Notes: generated by a model from the letters alone, not told the origin. 64,000 nt of DNA from Dimargaris cristalligena (GCA_027576995.1 JANBQC010000038.1:1-64000), one strand, 5' to 3'; counted from the first letter of the stretch, positions 11,601 through 22,404 are shown. Made by a program: numbers and translations.

Positions 11601-11796
11601 CCGGGGGTTCCGATTCGTCGGCCAGATTCATTTCGTCTTCACTGTCGCTCTCGCTGTCACTAGAACTGGAACTGGAGCTGTCGGAGGCATCGTCCTCGCT
11701 ATCATTCTCACTGGAATCATCGGTGACATCACTTTCACTAGAACTATCAGCGACATCCTCGCTAGACGACGCCGAACTTGGGTTAGCCGGTTCAGC
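8620..11796 (-). CDS. MAK21: Mak21/Noc1 (CEBPZ-like) ribosome biogenesis factor, 5' end incomplete
   Basis: Nucleolar protein of the Mak21/Noc1/CEBPZ family. In yeast, Noc1 with Noc2 exports early pre-60S particles. Reading from ATG 11631 gives 1003 aa. The N-terminal half is an alpha-helical HEAT-like repeat array (KWYALPALHLDEHPYLETL near residue 40 is typical of the family start). The CBF domain lies around residues 420-680 (FVCGVFFMLTELFQVKP, HPAVAYYAVKIVRQLLQN). The C-terminal 250 residues are strongly acidic with Asp/Glu runs, ending in a Lys-rich nucleolar-type tail. The frame stays open upstream of 11631 through a Ser/Asp/Glu tract, and a good 3' splice site (CCTACAG on the minus strand) ends at 11797. 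I therefore extend the exon to 11796 in phase 0. The first exon, between 11797 and about 13000, could not be found. If no upstream exon exists, ATG 11631 is the start. Confidence 0.9.
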   Translation of the reverse strand, partial: AEPANPSSASSSEDVADSSSESDVTDDSSENDSEDDASDSSSSSSSDSESDSEDEMNLADESEPPAADIPIPVTNSRLQSIGYFRKTPLFDASSKWYALPALHLDEHPYLETLAKSVIDERLAMAEKFYERELASFTSNPHLSSGDRRFANMVMHKGTSGDRISALALAIQSSPAHNLEKLAQLMGMVTRGNRDAGLVALTSLTDLFVTDMLPERKLAYFADQPHGHPDVTPQHLVAWYFEDNLKRSFYSFVRILETGAFDTVTHIRRAAMESVFSLLTQRPEQEQNLLRILCNKMGDSDPSIRNKVNHLLMQLMATFPNMSIAVVNALAEVVNKSSTHDTAYYYSVATLNQVVLYDDDPVTSNRLMEIYIQLFRQVLLANDEPPKSTLPTKPVHKPFRWNPKNPHGPAEPGKPRDKKRWRNLPDEGATRRAQRDQRNTRIQAVKAKVDAKESLERAELHYTKLITAILTGINRCMNFAQLDNVVYTEYLELLFKILSFSNFNTVVQALMLILKLAVSQPDIWDHYYMALYESLLDQRLLSSSKQAMYINILYRSLLLDNSPRRLSAFVKRIVQTAMFHDAPFVCGVFFMLTELFQVKPHLRSLIIQAEEVDESEKFVDAPEPADGSAAASAETKTPGTGGAPTSSANAAGSNVPKPKKQRKGRSEEITPKIPRVPLQQPSNRTTEGTLRTYNQFHSNPFFSFADSTCLWEILPFVDHFHPAVAYYAVKIVRQLLQNIAAPNLYSYSLQNFLDKFVFRNPKKNQAPERGMSLMQPRVQAADPTHGEGRHILSSKRFYAGLDQAKIGSGAEAVRKSLDAPADDRFIYAYLREKKVTVTTVEGQKTRFMDSEDWADEDHDDDDGDDEAAGGGSGMDEAWPEEDAAEEAEALALMQQELGGEANGGLLDVDAEFEVDFEAAQPGDFNQSGDDSGSDGDNGDEDEDEGDDDRMAMLLQDDELAAPLEVPSDGEAGAGSDDDDDDDEFGAEKDSGDEEAAPSGNYLDAILKKAGIKTKRDIKRKTKEGGANGDEDKKSKKPRKSKLSDLPLLASFDDYAKLIE

Positions 11797-13260
11797 CTGT
11801 AGGATATATTAATATATATATATATATATATGTAGAGTAGATGGGTGCTGCGTGGCGCACATCATTCTGAAAGTTTTCTACATGCATCTCACGAATACTG
11901 TGCAGCCCTACAATCCTCCCACACAGTGCACCCCGGATAGCCGATTACAGGGACCAATGCTATGAGACTAGTCTACCAAGCTGACCAAAACCCCACTGTA
12001 TTCCGTCATGCGCGATATATACCCTCTCGGAGAGGCCCAGTCTGCCTGTGGCTATTTTTAGCGAGATGGCCATGTCCCCATAGAGCCGATAAAAAAAGCA
12101 TAATCAATTTCAACACCAGTCGCTTTAGGGATAACCATGGTTTATTATAGTGCCAAGGACCTGGGACTCTGTACTTGGCTATTCAGGGGCCAGGGGGTCG
12201 AATAGACTAGTTCTTGGTTCGACTAGTCCAGTCATACATAGATACACCTCCCCCCGTATGTCCTGCACTATTACATAATGGCCGGACTGCCGCAACTCCG
12301 ATTGGGATTCGACTGCTACAAAGTTCAGCCTAGGTGCGGCACCATCCCGGGCCGGTAGCTGGGACCTGTATGGCAGCTGAACACTACGGGCTAATTACAG
12401 GGGGTGGGTCCTATATAGTTTACCTAGACCCTAGGCTGGCTGATGGAGAAGGTACCCCAAGCTATTTCTATCGGCACTGGAAGCTCTATTTTTAGATGGT
12501 ATTTTGGCATCGTGGCGAATAACCTACATCTATAATCAGATCGATATGGCCATAGTAGAGTGGTCCTTGGCTTTCACGTGGTCTTCAGGACATACGGAAG
12601 GTATGGTGTGAACCGTGCCCCTGGCATCCTGCACAGTGAATAAACAGCCGACATTTGAACCCAAACCGCGCGCCAAGCGTTCCTGGCAATATACTTCGCC
12701 CCCTTCTGCCCTTCAGCTGTGCCTTGGAGACTATTGGGAGGAGGGTTATGGGGGGGAGGTCAGCCAGAATATTGGTAGAAAAGGGGGTTACGGTTCGAAT
12801 GGCTTATTAGCATGAACCTGCTTTGCCAAGGCGGGGTGCATCACTTGGACCGACGAGCGCAGCTTCTCTGCCGAATGTTAATCACGGCCGGGACCTCCCC
12901 AACCAAGAGGCGGGGATTTTCGCGCCGAACAAGGTAAATCCGCGCGGTCCGTGACCACAAAGGTACCTTTGCTCTGTGCTGTGTGTGTGCTTCCCCATCC
13001 CATAGGACCCCCTTAATTTCGCCATCACTACTTGACTCGTGTGGCTCCCTTCCCCCCCTCTTTTACCTTGACATACCACCTGCGACTTTTTCGCCATCAG
13101 CTATTACTTGTCCCCCCCACTCCTCCTTACTTCCCTCTGTTCTTCGTCACACCCCGCTTCTTTATAAGCAATAGCCTTTCCCTCTTACTATACCCCCAAG
13201 CAAGGCTTGTTTGTGCCCAGTTCCTCCCATATTGTCGTTCTCTTCTCCCGTAAACTCACC
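11797..13260. other. Divergent upstream region of MAK21 and the RA-PH gene
   Basis: 1.46 kb between two divergent genes. It should contain the missing first exon(s) of the Mak21 gene plus both promoters. A TA dinucleotide run (11812-11832) is next to the Mak21 acceptor. The 250 bases before 13261 are strongly pyrimidine-rich, as in the leaders of other plus-strand genes here. No other gene supported. Confidence 0.5.
11812..11832. repeat. (TA)n microsatellite in putative intron
   Basis: About ten TA dinucleotides, immediately upstream of the inferred 3' splice site of the Mak21 gene. Confidence 0.85.
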
Positions 13261-15833
13261 ATGGCGGCCGGTGACCGCATTACCTCTGTTTCCATTCGCA
13301 TTTTCGTCGAGGATGCCCGTCGCTACCACAGTGTCGTCTGTAAGCCAGACAGCACCGTTCGCTCCATTCTGACCGACATGGTCGACCGTGGCATCCTAGG
13401 CGAACCCGCTGAGCCCCTCCCTCCCTCCACCGCCGGTGAGCCGGATGCCGAAGTGGGCCACTGGGCCCTCTTTGAACTCAATAACGACTTTGGCGTGGAA
13501 CGTCCCTTGCTGGACTGGGTCAAAATCACCAACGTCATCTCCAGCTGGGAGACTAACCCCAATAACTCCATCGTGGCCCGTTGCTATGCCCTGCGCCACC
13601 AATTGACCCTGGCCCAGGGACTGCCGGCCGCCCCACCCGTTCACGACGGCATACTCCACGTACAGCTGAAGAAGAATAAGTTCCACAAGGCCCACTTTTA
13701 TCTCAGTAACGGCAACCTCTTTTACTACAAGGACAGCAAGGTAAGAATTTTTAATTATGCCGCCTCCTCCCCCCTTCGTCTGAACTATCAACCCCCCCCC
13801 CCCCCGAGGACCCGTCCAGTTGTCCACAATATTACCATCGCCCAATTTTTTGGGCCCAATAACAATTTGGCCATTATGGGGCGTCAATCTACACACGATC
13901 TCGTGGGCTAATAATACCATTTTGACCTACATTGATCCACCTCCCGTTCTTAAAATAGAAAAAAGTCGAAGTACCCTACACGTCACTGGACATCATGCAG
14001 GTGTACGCCCTCTCGCGTCCCCAGAAGAAAGCCCCTACTAAATACGTCTTGGCCCTTAAAAACGAGTCCTCGATTACTCTGTTCGAAAACCCCGAACATG
14101 ATTACGTTCGTTTTATTTGCGCCCCCGATCTCGAGTCCCTCACCACCTGGATGACGGCCCTACGGTACACCAAACACTACCTTACGTTTAATGCTCTGGA
14201 TGAAGCCGACCAGGACCTGCTTCGTCCCAAACCCCTGGTCGAGGCCCCCAGCTCCAAACCATCCACCCCCGAACCCGCCGCCAAGAGCGCAACCACAACA
14301 GCTGCTACTACTACTACTACTACTACTACTCGCAAGCCGTCGACCAAACGACCCGCTCCCACCTTTTTCGAACAGCTCTCCAGTGGTCAGATCCGGCCTT
14401 CGGAAACCCCTTCCGGTTGGTCCACCGCCAAGCCTGACCCGCCAACACCCACCAATTCGGCCATGGATGACGCCCACCAGGAGAAACTCACGACCGCCGA
14501 TGTGAATCGAGCCGTGCTTGGTCTGCAGGTGGGGGGAGGCTCCCACAGCATCCGCCGATCAGGGAGTCGCTACAGCCCCAATAAATCCCGCGGGGATGGG
14601 GAGCCGGATGGCTCTCCCGAAGGGGGGGGCAGTCCGTCCAAGCCCCGTAAACCACCGGGCCCCCATTCGAATTTTAATGAGGAGGGATTTAAGCCCGGCT
14701 CACTCCTCAGCTATAATTTCCAAAAGATTGCCGAAACCCACAAGGAAATCCGGATAGAGCAGGTCGGTAAAATTGACCCGAATAGTCTAAAGACCCTGCC
14801 GTCCCAACTTGATGACGACGAGGCCTTTCTGGCCGGCTCCCTTCTGGCCAAAAAGGCCAGCCAGAGTAGTGAACATCGCCCGGAACCGGAACCCACCCCC
14901 ACCAAGTCGGACGGCCCCCTGCTGAGCTTCAATTCTAAATTCCAGTCTTTGGAGCTCTCCAGTTCACGATCCGTGGGCACGACCGATCGGAATGGCCAGG
15001 TAGTCGGAGACAGTCCTAGAAACAACCCGCCACCCCACCAGCCATACTTTCAACATCAACAGCTGCAACAACTACACCAACAACCACATCCCCACCAGCA
15101 TCAACAGTACTCACAACCGTCGGGTTCGGTTCGGGCCCCCAGCTTAGCCCTGGACGACCCAGCCAACCAGGACCGGATCGACCAGGCCATTTTTAAACCC
15201 GGGTCATTACTCACCCGAGCCAAATCTCAGTCCGCCTCGCCCCGTGCTTCGGCCCCGCGCACCCCCCCGGATGTGGGACTGATGGAAGCATCGCCCATGG
15301 GAAGTGGCCGGTTGACGCGGAGTCGCACCACTAAAGAACGGCCCATCGATAGTCGGGCCAACCACACCCACGGCCAACCCATGCCCGCCAAGCCCTTTAT
15401 TACCATTACCCGACGAGACCCCCCGACCCAGGCCCCCAGTCCATCAGGGGGTGGTCTGGTTCCCACCACCTCGTTCCCTACCCCTCACTTCAAGGGTAAT
15501 CCCAAGGCCAGCAACGGACCCCTCTTCGCCCCCAACTCCCTGCTAGCCGGGGCCGCTGCGGCCCGCGCTAATGCCAACCTACCTTCAGGTAACGGCTCCC
15601 AATACCGTTCGCACCACCCCCATGGACGCGGCCGGGATAGTGAGGACGGGAGTGACGATGATGAGGACGAGAAGCCATTGGGTAATATGTACCGACCTAC
15701 CCCACCTTCGTCTGCCTCCCGTCCGATGGGTCCTAAACCCCTGCTGAGTTTGGGTGAAGACGTCGAGCTGCCCAAGCTTGATACTAAGCATACTGACTTG
15801 ACCCGCTCCAAATCGTTTTTCAGACGCCTATAG
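13261..15833 (+). CDS. Ras-association plus PH domain adaptor, 770 aa
   Basis: Two exons, 13261-13740 and 14001-15833, joined in phase 0 across a 260-nt intron (AAG|GTAAGA ... ATGCAG|GTG). The splice joins YYKDSK to VYALSRP and restores a continuous PH domain, which supports the model. Residues 5-115 have the shape of a Ras-association/ubiquitin-like domain (VSIRIFVEDARRYHSVVC, then TVRSILTDMVDRG). Residues about 129-218 are a PH domain ending in the typical Trp helix (ESLTTWMTALRYTKHY). RA followed directly by PH is the core of MRL and Grb7/10/14 adaptors, which link Ras-family GTPases to membranes and actin. The C-terminal 550 residues are disordered, rich in Ser/Pro/Gln/His, with an acidic DDDEDE patch. 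They carry four F-x-P-G-S-L-L-like motifs near residues 390, 435, 557 and 668. Role as a polarity or membrane adaptor is inferred. Confidence 0.8.
13791..13805. repeat. Poly-C tract in intron
   Basis: Run of 14 C within the intron of the RA-PH gene. It is a likely site of sequencing or assembly length error, harmless to the coding model because it is intronic. Confidence 0.9.
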
Positions 15834-18717
15834 TACTATGCGGAGGGGATGATGTTTGCCGTAATTTGATCTGGTATGTGGACTTGGTTGGTAGCTGTGA
15901 TGTGCTGCCCCTCCATTTTCCTTGACATTATATATTTTTTGGTCGCTGTCAGAAAATTAATTTTGCCGATTGACGGGGAGTGAGGTGGTTATGATAATTG
16001 GTATTGATGATTTGTACGCGTGGTATACTGACTCATTACTAATGTCTATTGGCAAAGTGTTAGTGATGGAGTAGCAATGTATTTGATAGTGTGTTTGATT
16101 TATTGACTTGACCCCATTGTTTCTACTCATGTTTAATTTCCAAGTTATGTTCATTGATTTTCAACCGTATGCATAAACCATTCTATTGTCCTTGTTCTCC
16201 TTCCATTATTTCGGCCGATAGAGTGGCCCTACAGCCTTTTGGCCTGGAGGTCAAAAATGGATGGAGTGCAGTTCGACGGTACACTGGGTAAAGAATACCC
16301 TTCCTTGGCTTACACCGAAAACTCAGCGGACCAGTCACACCTAAATACATTTAACTGGTTGGTCCGGCCGTTTTCCCATTCTCAGCCCAATCCGTGGACA
16401 TTTAGGGAGTGAAGGTGAAACATGGAAGCCTGGAGTCTGGAAGTACCTCCCCCCCTTGTTTAGCGAATTCTCTCTCTCTCCTCTTCCCCACACACTATCG
16501 GCCTCTTCTTGTTATTAATGGCCGTCAATTCCCAGCTGTCCTACCTATCGTGGCTACACAGCCTTGGCCTATATTTAAGAGAGGGATGGTCCAGAAATGG
16601 TTTCCGTAGGCCCAAACCAGCATGGTGGGTTATCCCGCCACAATTGGGAAGTGGAGGGTGGGATAGGGCGCGGCTTAATGCATGTCTCGTGCGATTTATT
16701 ATCTTTGCTTATAATTTTAGCCGCCCCGCTTGCTATTTACTCTAAGAATTACCCCTCCATCCGATTTCTCTCTCCTTTTTTTTTGGTAACATTTTTGGTG
16801 TGACACTCGGCCCAAAGGCACGCAAAATGCCCTTCGGTTCATTTTCAGCGCCACAGTATACTCCATACCGGTGGCTTTGAGGCTGATGCTGCAATAATGT
16901 TTTGGCGGGTTACAGGGTAGACATAATGTAAGTAGGAACGCAGTCCCTCACTCAATCTGCACGATAGGCAGCTGTTCAGACAGCCTATTTAATAGTTTAG
17001 CAGTTAGGGGTTACGAAGTGGTCCAAGTTAATGTGCCCGATCTTTCGCCATTTATTCATTAGAAGGAGTTTCCCTCACTAATAAAAAGCCACAGTCTCAG
17101 GAATATCCAGTGAAAAATGGACCGTAATTCTCACAAATCGAGTTGCAGCTATAGATGAATTACTTTCGTACCGCATAATGACTCAGTATAAATCACAAAA
17201 GCCCCGAAGCCGGTGGAGGACTAGAGACAATAAAGCTATGGAGTCACCCCCTATTTTCGGCTGGTGCGGATAAACCCAGTAATGCACAACGAGACCTGTG
17301 GCTGATCCACCACGCTGGACTATGTAACCCCATGTTTTATAAATAAATATACCGAATTTTCCTCAAGCGGGGATAAGATCATCGGTATCGGAATATATAT
17401 TTTTTAAAATATAAATGATTGGGTCTTTGCTATAGTACCCCAAAGTTACCAAATGGCACAGCAAAAAGCCACTCTCCCCCCTATTGTGAAAGGGCCAGCA
17501 ACCGGTGTATCTAATATCCTCCCCGTGTCACTTCCCAGCCGGTGCAGGTGTTCTTCCAGACCTACACTGACGCCAAGTTACACACCAGGCACCGGTGACG
17601 AAATAGCGGCGGACAGAGAATAGCAACCGATAAAGTATACAACACGGCGATTCCATCTTTGGTTTAGTAGTGGTATATTATAGTATGGGGAACAGTGGCA
17701 TCGGCTTATGGAGGGGGATTGGTTCAATACGACCGTTTCTCGTCTAGAGCTTCGGTCCGTGATTTCTCCTAACTCAATAATGCCATGTCTCATTGACCTG
17801 GCCTGTACTTGATATATATATATATTTTAAAAAATAGAAACAAGGTATTATCGCGCCAATTATGGGTGGAGTATGCCCGTTGGTCTAGGTGAGGGTAGCT
17901 CCCCTCTTTCACTTATCAGAACCCTTATTCGCCCTGTATCAACTTCGTGTTTCCTTTCCGTCTTTCCTATTCATATTACCGTGAAGCAACCCGGCAGCCG
18001 TATTTAGTCTACCGTGGTACCTTGTGCTACAGCTACGGAACAAGACAGCCAATCGACGCGATTAGGGCTGTATAATGGCAATGGCCCCCATCAAGCACGG
18101 GGCAATAGCCGGTCAAATCTCCCCCCCCACTCTTTCCATTTCCCTTCCCTCTACCGTCTAGTGCATGTGTATTGTGGATTATACCCCCAACGCCCCCTCC
18201 AGGACCATATATATTTAGCTGATATATATATAAACAAATGATTGCCCAATGCACCCTTTGGACCGTCTAATAATTCCTCTACACTTTAATGCCATTTTTT
18301 TTAAAGACTTTAATTTTATCATTTTAGTTTGCTCTTGACGGGTCCCTGCATCTTTATCCAAGTTTCTTAAAATTTACTTAACGAACTGCTCGTTTTTATT
18401 TGCATTAGTTTCTAGCGCACACCAGTTCATCCTATTTTTTCATTATTATTATTATTTTCGGCTTACCTTTCTTACGATAACTGTGAAGAAAGATATTTGA
18501 TATCGCATTTTCACTACCTATTGATTGGGTATACTATTTTTAATCACCTCCAGCACGCGCGTCTTATATCGGATCTAGTCGACTGGTTCTCGCTCCAATT
18601 CCAACCGACCTCATGGGTATTGCTGTCTTTTCGTTTCTTTATTAGATACGAAGCACGTGCTATTTATTACCCATCTCTTCCCTTTATCATTTCGTTCCAA
18701 CTCAAAAGGCCCACACT
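15834..18717. other. Intergenic, 2.9 kb, between two plus-strand genes
   Basis: No supported gene. Contains TA-rich patches (17391-17410, 17811-17835) and several short open frames without domains. From about 18250 onward the plus strand becomes T/C-rich (with a TTA run at 18444-18455), consistent with the promoter and leader of the GDSL gene. Confidence 0.5.
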
Positions 18718-20922
18718 ATGGCTTCTAACTGTAGGTTTTACTCTTTCGTTTTCCTGGCCCTTTATGCCACCTGCCCCTCGGTACTGAGCCGGGAGGCGAA
18801 TAACCCCCATGTCTTGGCGGCCCCAGGCTCAAGTCATATGCCATACAGTAATAGTGAATATGATACTATCCAAAACAAGCGCGGAAGGAACCAAGCCAAC
18901 ACCTATATGACTAACTTAGGAGGCCCCTCCCAGTCAGTTGCTTCCTCGACCACTAGTCGGGATTCCCAATCAGATAAGAGGCGCGCTTCGTCTGCTTTTT
19001 CATCTACTTCTTCGGCTTCTTCCGGTTTTAAGAAGCTCGTGGATAGTGCCGGTCAGCAGTTCAAGAGCATTTTAGGGAAGAAACGGCCACGCTCGGACAT
19101 GGAATCCGACACGTCTTCTATTCGTTCAAGCGACGACGAAGAAAGGGAAATCAAACCCATCAAGCGACCCCGTTTTTCCTTCACCAAGAAGAAAACCCCC
19201 CCGACCACCCCTCTAACCACGCCCCCGCTGAGTCACCAATCCTCGGTCCGTACGCTGCTGGGCAAAGTCAGCAATCGCAGTATGAGCAGCGCGTATGCGA
19301 GCACCTTGGTGGCTCCCTCGTCCCAGGATAAGCCTTTGCCGCCCATTTACGATCCCAAAGTCACGTACGACCGTATTGTGGTGTTCGGGGATAGTCTCTC
19401 CGATACGGGTCGGCATTACTACGAATCTGATAAATTCTGGCCCAACAAGGCATATTACACAAGCCCCAAGGTCCCCGGGGCCATCCCGGTCTACGGCCGC
19501 TTCACTAATGGGCCCAACTGGGTGGATACGCTGCGGGAAGATATGCCTAATATGCGCATTGAGTCTTACGCCTGGGGTGGTGCCACGTCGGGTCGGATGG
19601 GAGCCGCGAGTCGCAACAAGGTCCGCGGGCAAATTCGGGAGTCCCGCAACACCGTTGACCAGGTTAACCATTTCATCGCCAGCACCCCCCGGTCCGAGAT
19701 CCAAAAGGCTATTGCTATCCTGTGGATCGGCAGTAACGACCTGCTGCATTCGGCTAAGCGCGAGGGGGAAAACCCGTTGAACTTCGGTAATATCCTCCGC
19801 CAAACTCTCCAGAACTTGCAAGTGATGGTGGAGATGCTGGCCAAGGCCGGTTGCGATAACATCGTGGTGTTGGGTATCCCGCAGTTTAAGCACCTACCTG
19901 CCATGTCCATTCGTAAGGCGTTGTTCAAACAAAAGGTGCACAAAAAGTTGTCGAACCCTCCTCCCCAATACCTAAGCTCAGTCCCTGTCCCCATCCCAGC
20001 CCCTGTCCCCGCCCTAGTCCCAGCCCCCGCCACAGTCGCGGTCGCAGTCGCGGCCCCAGTTCCGGCCCAGGTCCAGGCCTCAGCCCCAGCCCGCCGGATT
20101 AGAGTCGATAGCGGAGTAAGTTTCGGCGAATCTAATAAGGCCAATGGTGACGACGACAACAACGACGACGTTGATGACAGTGACTACACTCTCAATGACG
20201 CCAGTGCCCGTGCCGGCGATAACATTCCTAAAATGAAGGAGGCGGAGCCAGCGAAGGAAACCATTAATCTGGGTCAAGACGATGATGAAACCACTCCCCT
20301 CCTCGCCGCCCACCGTCTCACCCGCACGGACAGTCAAATGAGTTCGTCCGCTCTCAGTGAAACCGAGAGCACCAAGGCAGCCAACCGCATGTGGGCCATT
20401 GTGAAGCCCATGATCCAGAAATCGGGTGATTTCTTGGGCAAAGTTCTGGCCAACCTGACCATTAACGCAGGGTTCAACGGCCTGACCAGTTTAGTGACCA
20501 ACGCCATTGGCAAGTATAATGATAATGTCCAAATGTGGGTTACGCTGGTGCGCGAGGAACAGACGCAGAAGCGGCTCAACGGGGATCCGTTCTTCCGTCT
20601 CACTTATGTGGATATCAACGCCAAGTACGAGAGTATGACCCAGGACGCCCGGGTCAAGAACGGCCCGTGTTTGGTTAGCAGTGATAAGAACGAGTCTCCC
20701 GATGGCCAAATGGGGGGTACCCTGAAACTGTGCAGCGATCCCGAGAATCGTTTCTTTTTCGATACCGTCCACCCCATGTCGTGGGTCCATAGAGAGTTGG
20801 CCAAATTCGTTGAAATGCGCATGAGGGACGATGGGGTCACCCATAATATTATCCCGACCCCAGGTTCTAAGCCGGTCGACGACGATACCTTTTCGATTTC
20901 GTCGGGCTCCTTTATGGACTAG
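18718..20922 (+). CDS. Secreted GDSL/SGNH hydrolase with large disordered insertions, 734 aa
   Basis: Predicted secreted esterase/lipase. Residues 1-24 form a signal peptide (SFVFLALYATCPSVLS, cleavage before RE). Residues 25-215 are Ser-rich and basic with KR-rich patches (KKRPRSD, KPIKRPRFSFTKKK). The catalytic domain follows. Block I reads VVFGDSLSDTG with the nucleophile Ser near residue 225; the Gly block is in YGRFTNGPNWVD; block III reads LWIGSNDLL near 335-343; block V reads FDTVHPMSW near 680-688 with the Asp-x-x-His dyad. All catalytic residues are present. Between blocks III and V is an insertion of more than 200 residues with a Pro/Ala/Val repeat (about 418-460), an Asp/Asn-rich run and a polar region. 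Single exon. Usual family members are 300-400 aa, so about half of this protein is extra. Substrate unknown. Confidence 0.85.
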   Translation: MASNCRFYSFVFLALYATCPSVLSREANNPHVLAAPGSSHMPYSNSEYDTIQNKRGRNQANTYMTNLGGPSQSVASSTTSRDSQSDKRRASSAFSSTSSASSGFKKLVDSAGQQFKSILGKKRPRSDMESDTSSIRSSDDEEREIKPIKRPRFSFTKKKTPPTTPLTTPPLSHQSSVRTLLGKVSNRSMSSAYASTLVAPSSQDKPLPPIYDPKVTYDRIVVFGDSLSDTGRHYYESDKFWPNKAYYTSPKVPGAIPVYGRFTNGPNWVDTLREDMPNMRIESYAWGGATSGRMGAASRNKVRGQIRESRNTVDQVNHFIASTPRSEIQKAIAILWIGSNDLLHSAKREGENPLNFGNILRQTLQNLQVMVEMLAKAGCDNIVVLGIPQFKHLPAMSIRKALFKQKVHKKLSNPPPQYLSSVPVPIPAPVPALVPAPATVAVAVAAPVPAQVQASAPARRIRVDSGVSFGESNKANGDDDNNDDVDDSDYTLNDASARAGDNIPKMKEAEPAKETINLGQDDDETTPLLAAHRLTRTDSQMSSSALSETESTKAANRMWAIVKPMIQKSGDFLGKVLANLTINAGFNGLTSLVTNAIGKYNDNVQMWVTLVREEQTQKRLNGDPFFRLTYVDINAKYESMTQDARVKNGPCLVSSDKNESPDGQMGGTLKLCSDPENRFFFDTVHPMSWVHRELAKFVEMRMRDDGVTHNIIPTPGSKPVDDDTFSISSGSFMD

Positions 20923-21091
20923 TCCAAATACCAAAAACCTTACTTTTAACCCCATCTTGGTGGATATGCTACCTTGATGCCCCTAAATAAACTCATTGTG
21001 AACGCTGAAATTGGGTTCAATTAACACTAGGCTACATGGCAAATCATAGTCCGCTCCTTTATTGACACAATAATAGAACATGAAAAAAAGA
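20923..21091. other. Short convergent intergenic gap
   Basis: 169 bases between the stop codons of the GDSL gene (plus) and EMC4 (minus), shared 3' flank. Confidence 0.7.
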
Positions 21092-22404
21092 TTACATAGC
21101 AGTGCGGTTCGGAGTCATCGCTAGAAAGTCCATCTTGGTCGCATTGTATTTATAATCAAAGCTGAATCCCTTCTTAAAATAGAGCGGTTTCCAGCATCTA
21201 AACGGTGTCGAGTATTATAAGATAATGAGAGGAGTCAGTAGGGTATATACATACAGATAGGAATAAATAACTCAGCCATTACGTATTGGATTAATTGAGG
21301 CAGTTCACGGAACTCTCACAAAACGGGGTTTGTTGGAACCAATTTCGATTGCCCTTTGCCTAGTAAATATACCCAACCATTAAGAAATAACATTTACTTA
21401 CCTTGCGGGGATGCTCAAAGGCCAGCCAGTCAGACGTTGTGGTAGGCAACAGACCCATCTTGGAACACTTCCAAAGACCTAAACCTATGGATAATATGTT
21501 GATTAGGCAGAAAACAATCTTGGGAAGTAGTAGACTAATATCCTTGCGGCTGGCGGATTTTTCGGGCGATTCGAACCGTTCAAATACTATGGTATTCAGT
21601 GCGAATAATTAAATGACAGTATTAAGGGAATTGTGGCATTAGTATATGCAGTGAGTGATTAAGAGCCAATAAATTACCCACTAGGCTTATTTGGTAAACC
21701 ATGCGGGACCATCGGCAAATCATCCGGCAAACATTCGTTTGTAACTAACTGCTGCCCCGGCCATCGACTTGGGACCAACTATCGCAATGTATAGTTTCCG
21801 AAGAATAAAATACGATGATTTTTGGCTTACCTGACTGGACGCCCATCAATGCCTTGACGGGTTGGAAGAACATCATAACTGTAATCACCAAGTTGAAAAT
21901 CTGGACGGAATTACCGCTCATCCACATCATGAACAAATTCATAGGGAGCGATTTGGCGGGGGCGAGCGACTGGTCCCAGGCCTTCTTCAAACGGAGGGTA
22001 GTGTCGGCACTGGCCTTGTTACGATCGAGACTCGACAGCCGGGTAGAATTGGAGCCCTGAACGGGAGTGGCCTGTTGAAGGGAGAACCCTGGAGGATCCA
22101 GGTTCTTGCTGGTCTTGGTCACTCGGTTTCTGGCGTTATAAGATAGAATAATATATGAGATATTAACTGGGTTAAACGACATACAAATAGTAGGGAACGC
22201 GGTAGAAACGACCTGGACTCATAGGGTCTTTATGTTTAAGTAAGCCTTGTCCACTCCCATTTCAGCCAATTGTGGTCAGGGCAGGGTTAGCGGGGGTAGT
22301 GTAAAGAACATCGGCTGATCCAATTGTAACATAGACTCGGTAACGTACTGGTGAGACGCGTTGGGGGCCGAGATGGACCAGGTTTGCAGGAGGGATGGCG
22401 CCAT
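21092..22404 (-). CDS. EMC4: ER membrane protein complex subunit 4, about 206 aa
   Basis: Subunit of the EMC insertase, which puts tail-anchored and multipass proteins into the ER membrane. Four exons on the minus strand: 22404-22349, 22129-21831, 21586-21402 and 21172-21092. Phases fit throughout (2, 1, 0) and introns are 219, 244 and 229 nt. Family landmarks: a Trp near the N-terminus (QTWSI), DPPGFSLQQ, the core helix segment KSLPMNLFMMWMSGN, KALMGVQSVFERFE across the exon 2/3 junction, and LWKCSKMGLLPTTTSDWL. Two membrane segments match the family. Length agrees with EMC4 of other fungi (about 190 aa). The first exon is the least certain: an alternative ATG at 22222 with a 55-nt intron also stays in phase. 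The last acceptor is a tandem AAGAAG, giving 205 or 206 aa. Divergent from COG4. Confidence 0.88.

Noticed and set aside
12205..12235. tRNA-like GGTTCGA box
   Set aside because: No matching A box, acceptor stem or anticodon arm could be formed. No tRNA or rRNA was found in the window.
13396..14546. Long minus-strand open frames across the RA-PH gene
   Set aside because: Antisense shadows; Gly/Ser/Val runs mirror Pro/Thr-rich coding on the plus strand.
22185..22222. Alternative first exon of EMC4 (ATG at 22222)
   Set aside because: In phase, but the intron would be 55 nt, unlike the other EMC4 introns. The upstream exon gives a Trp near the N-terminus as in the family.
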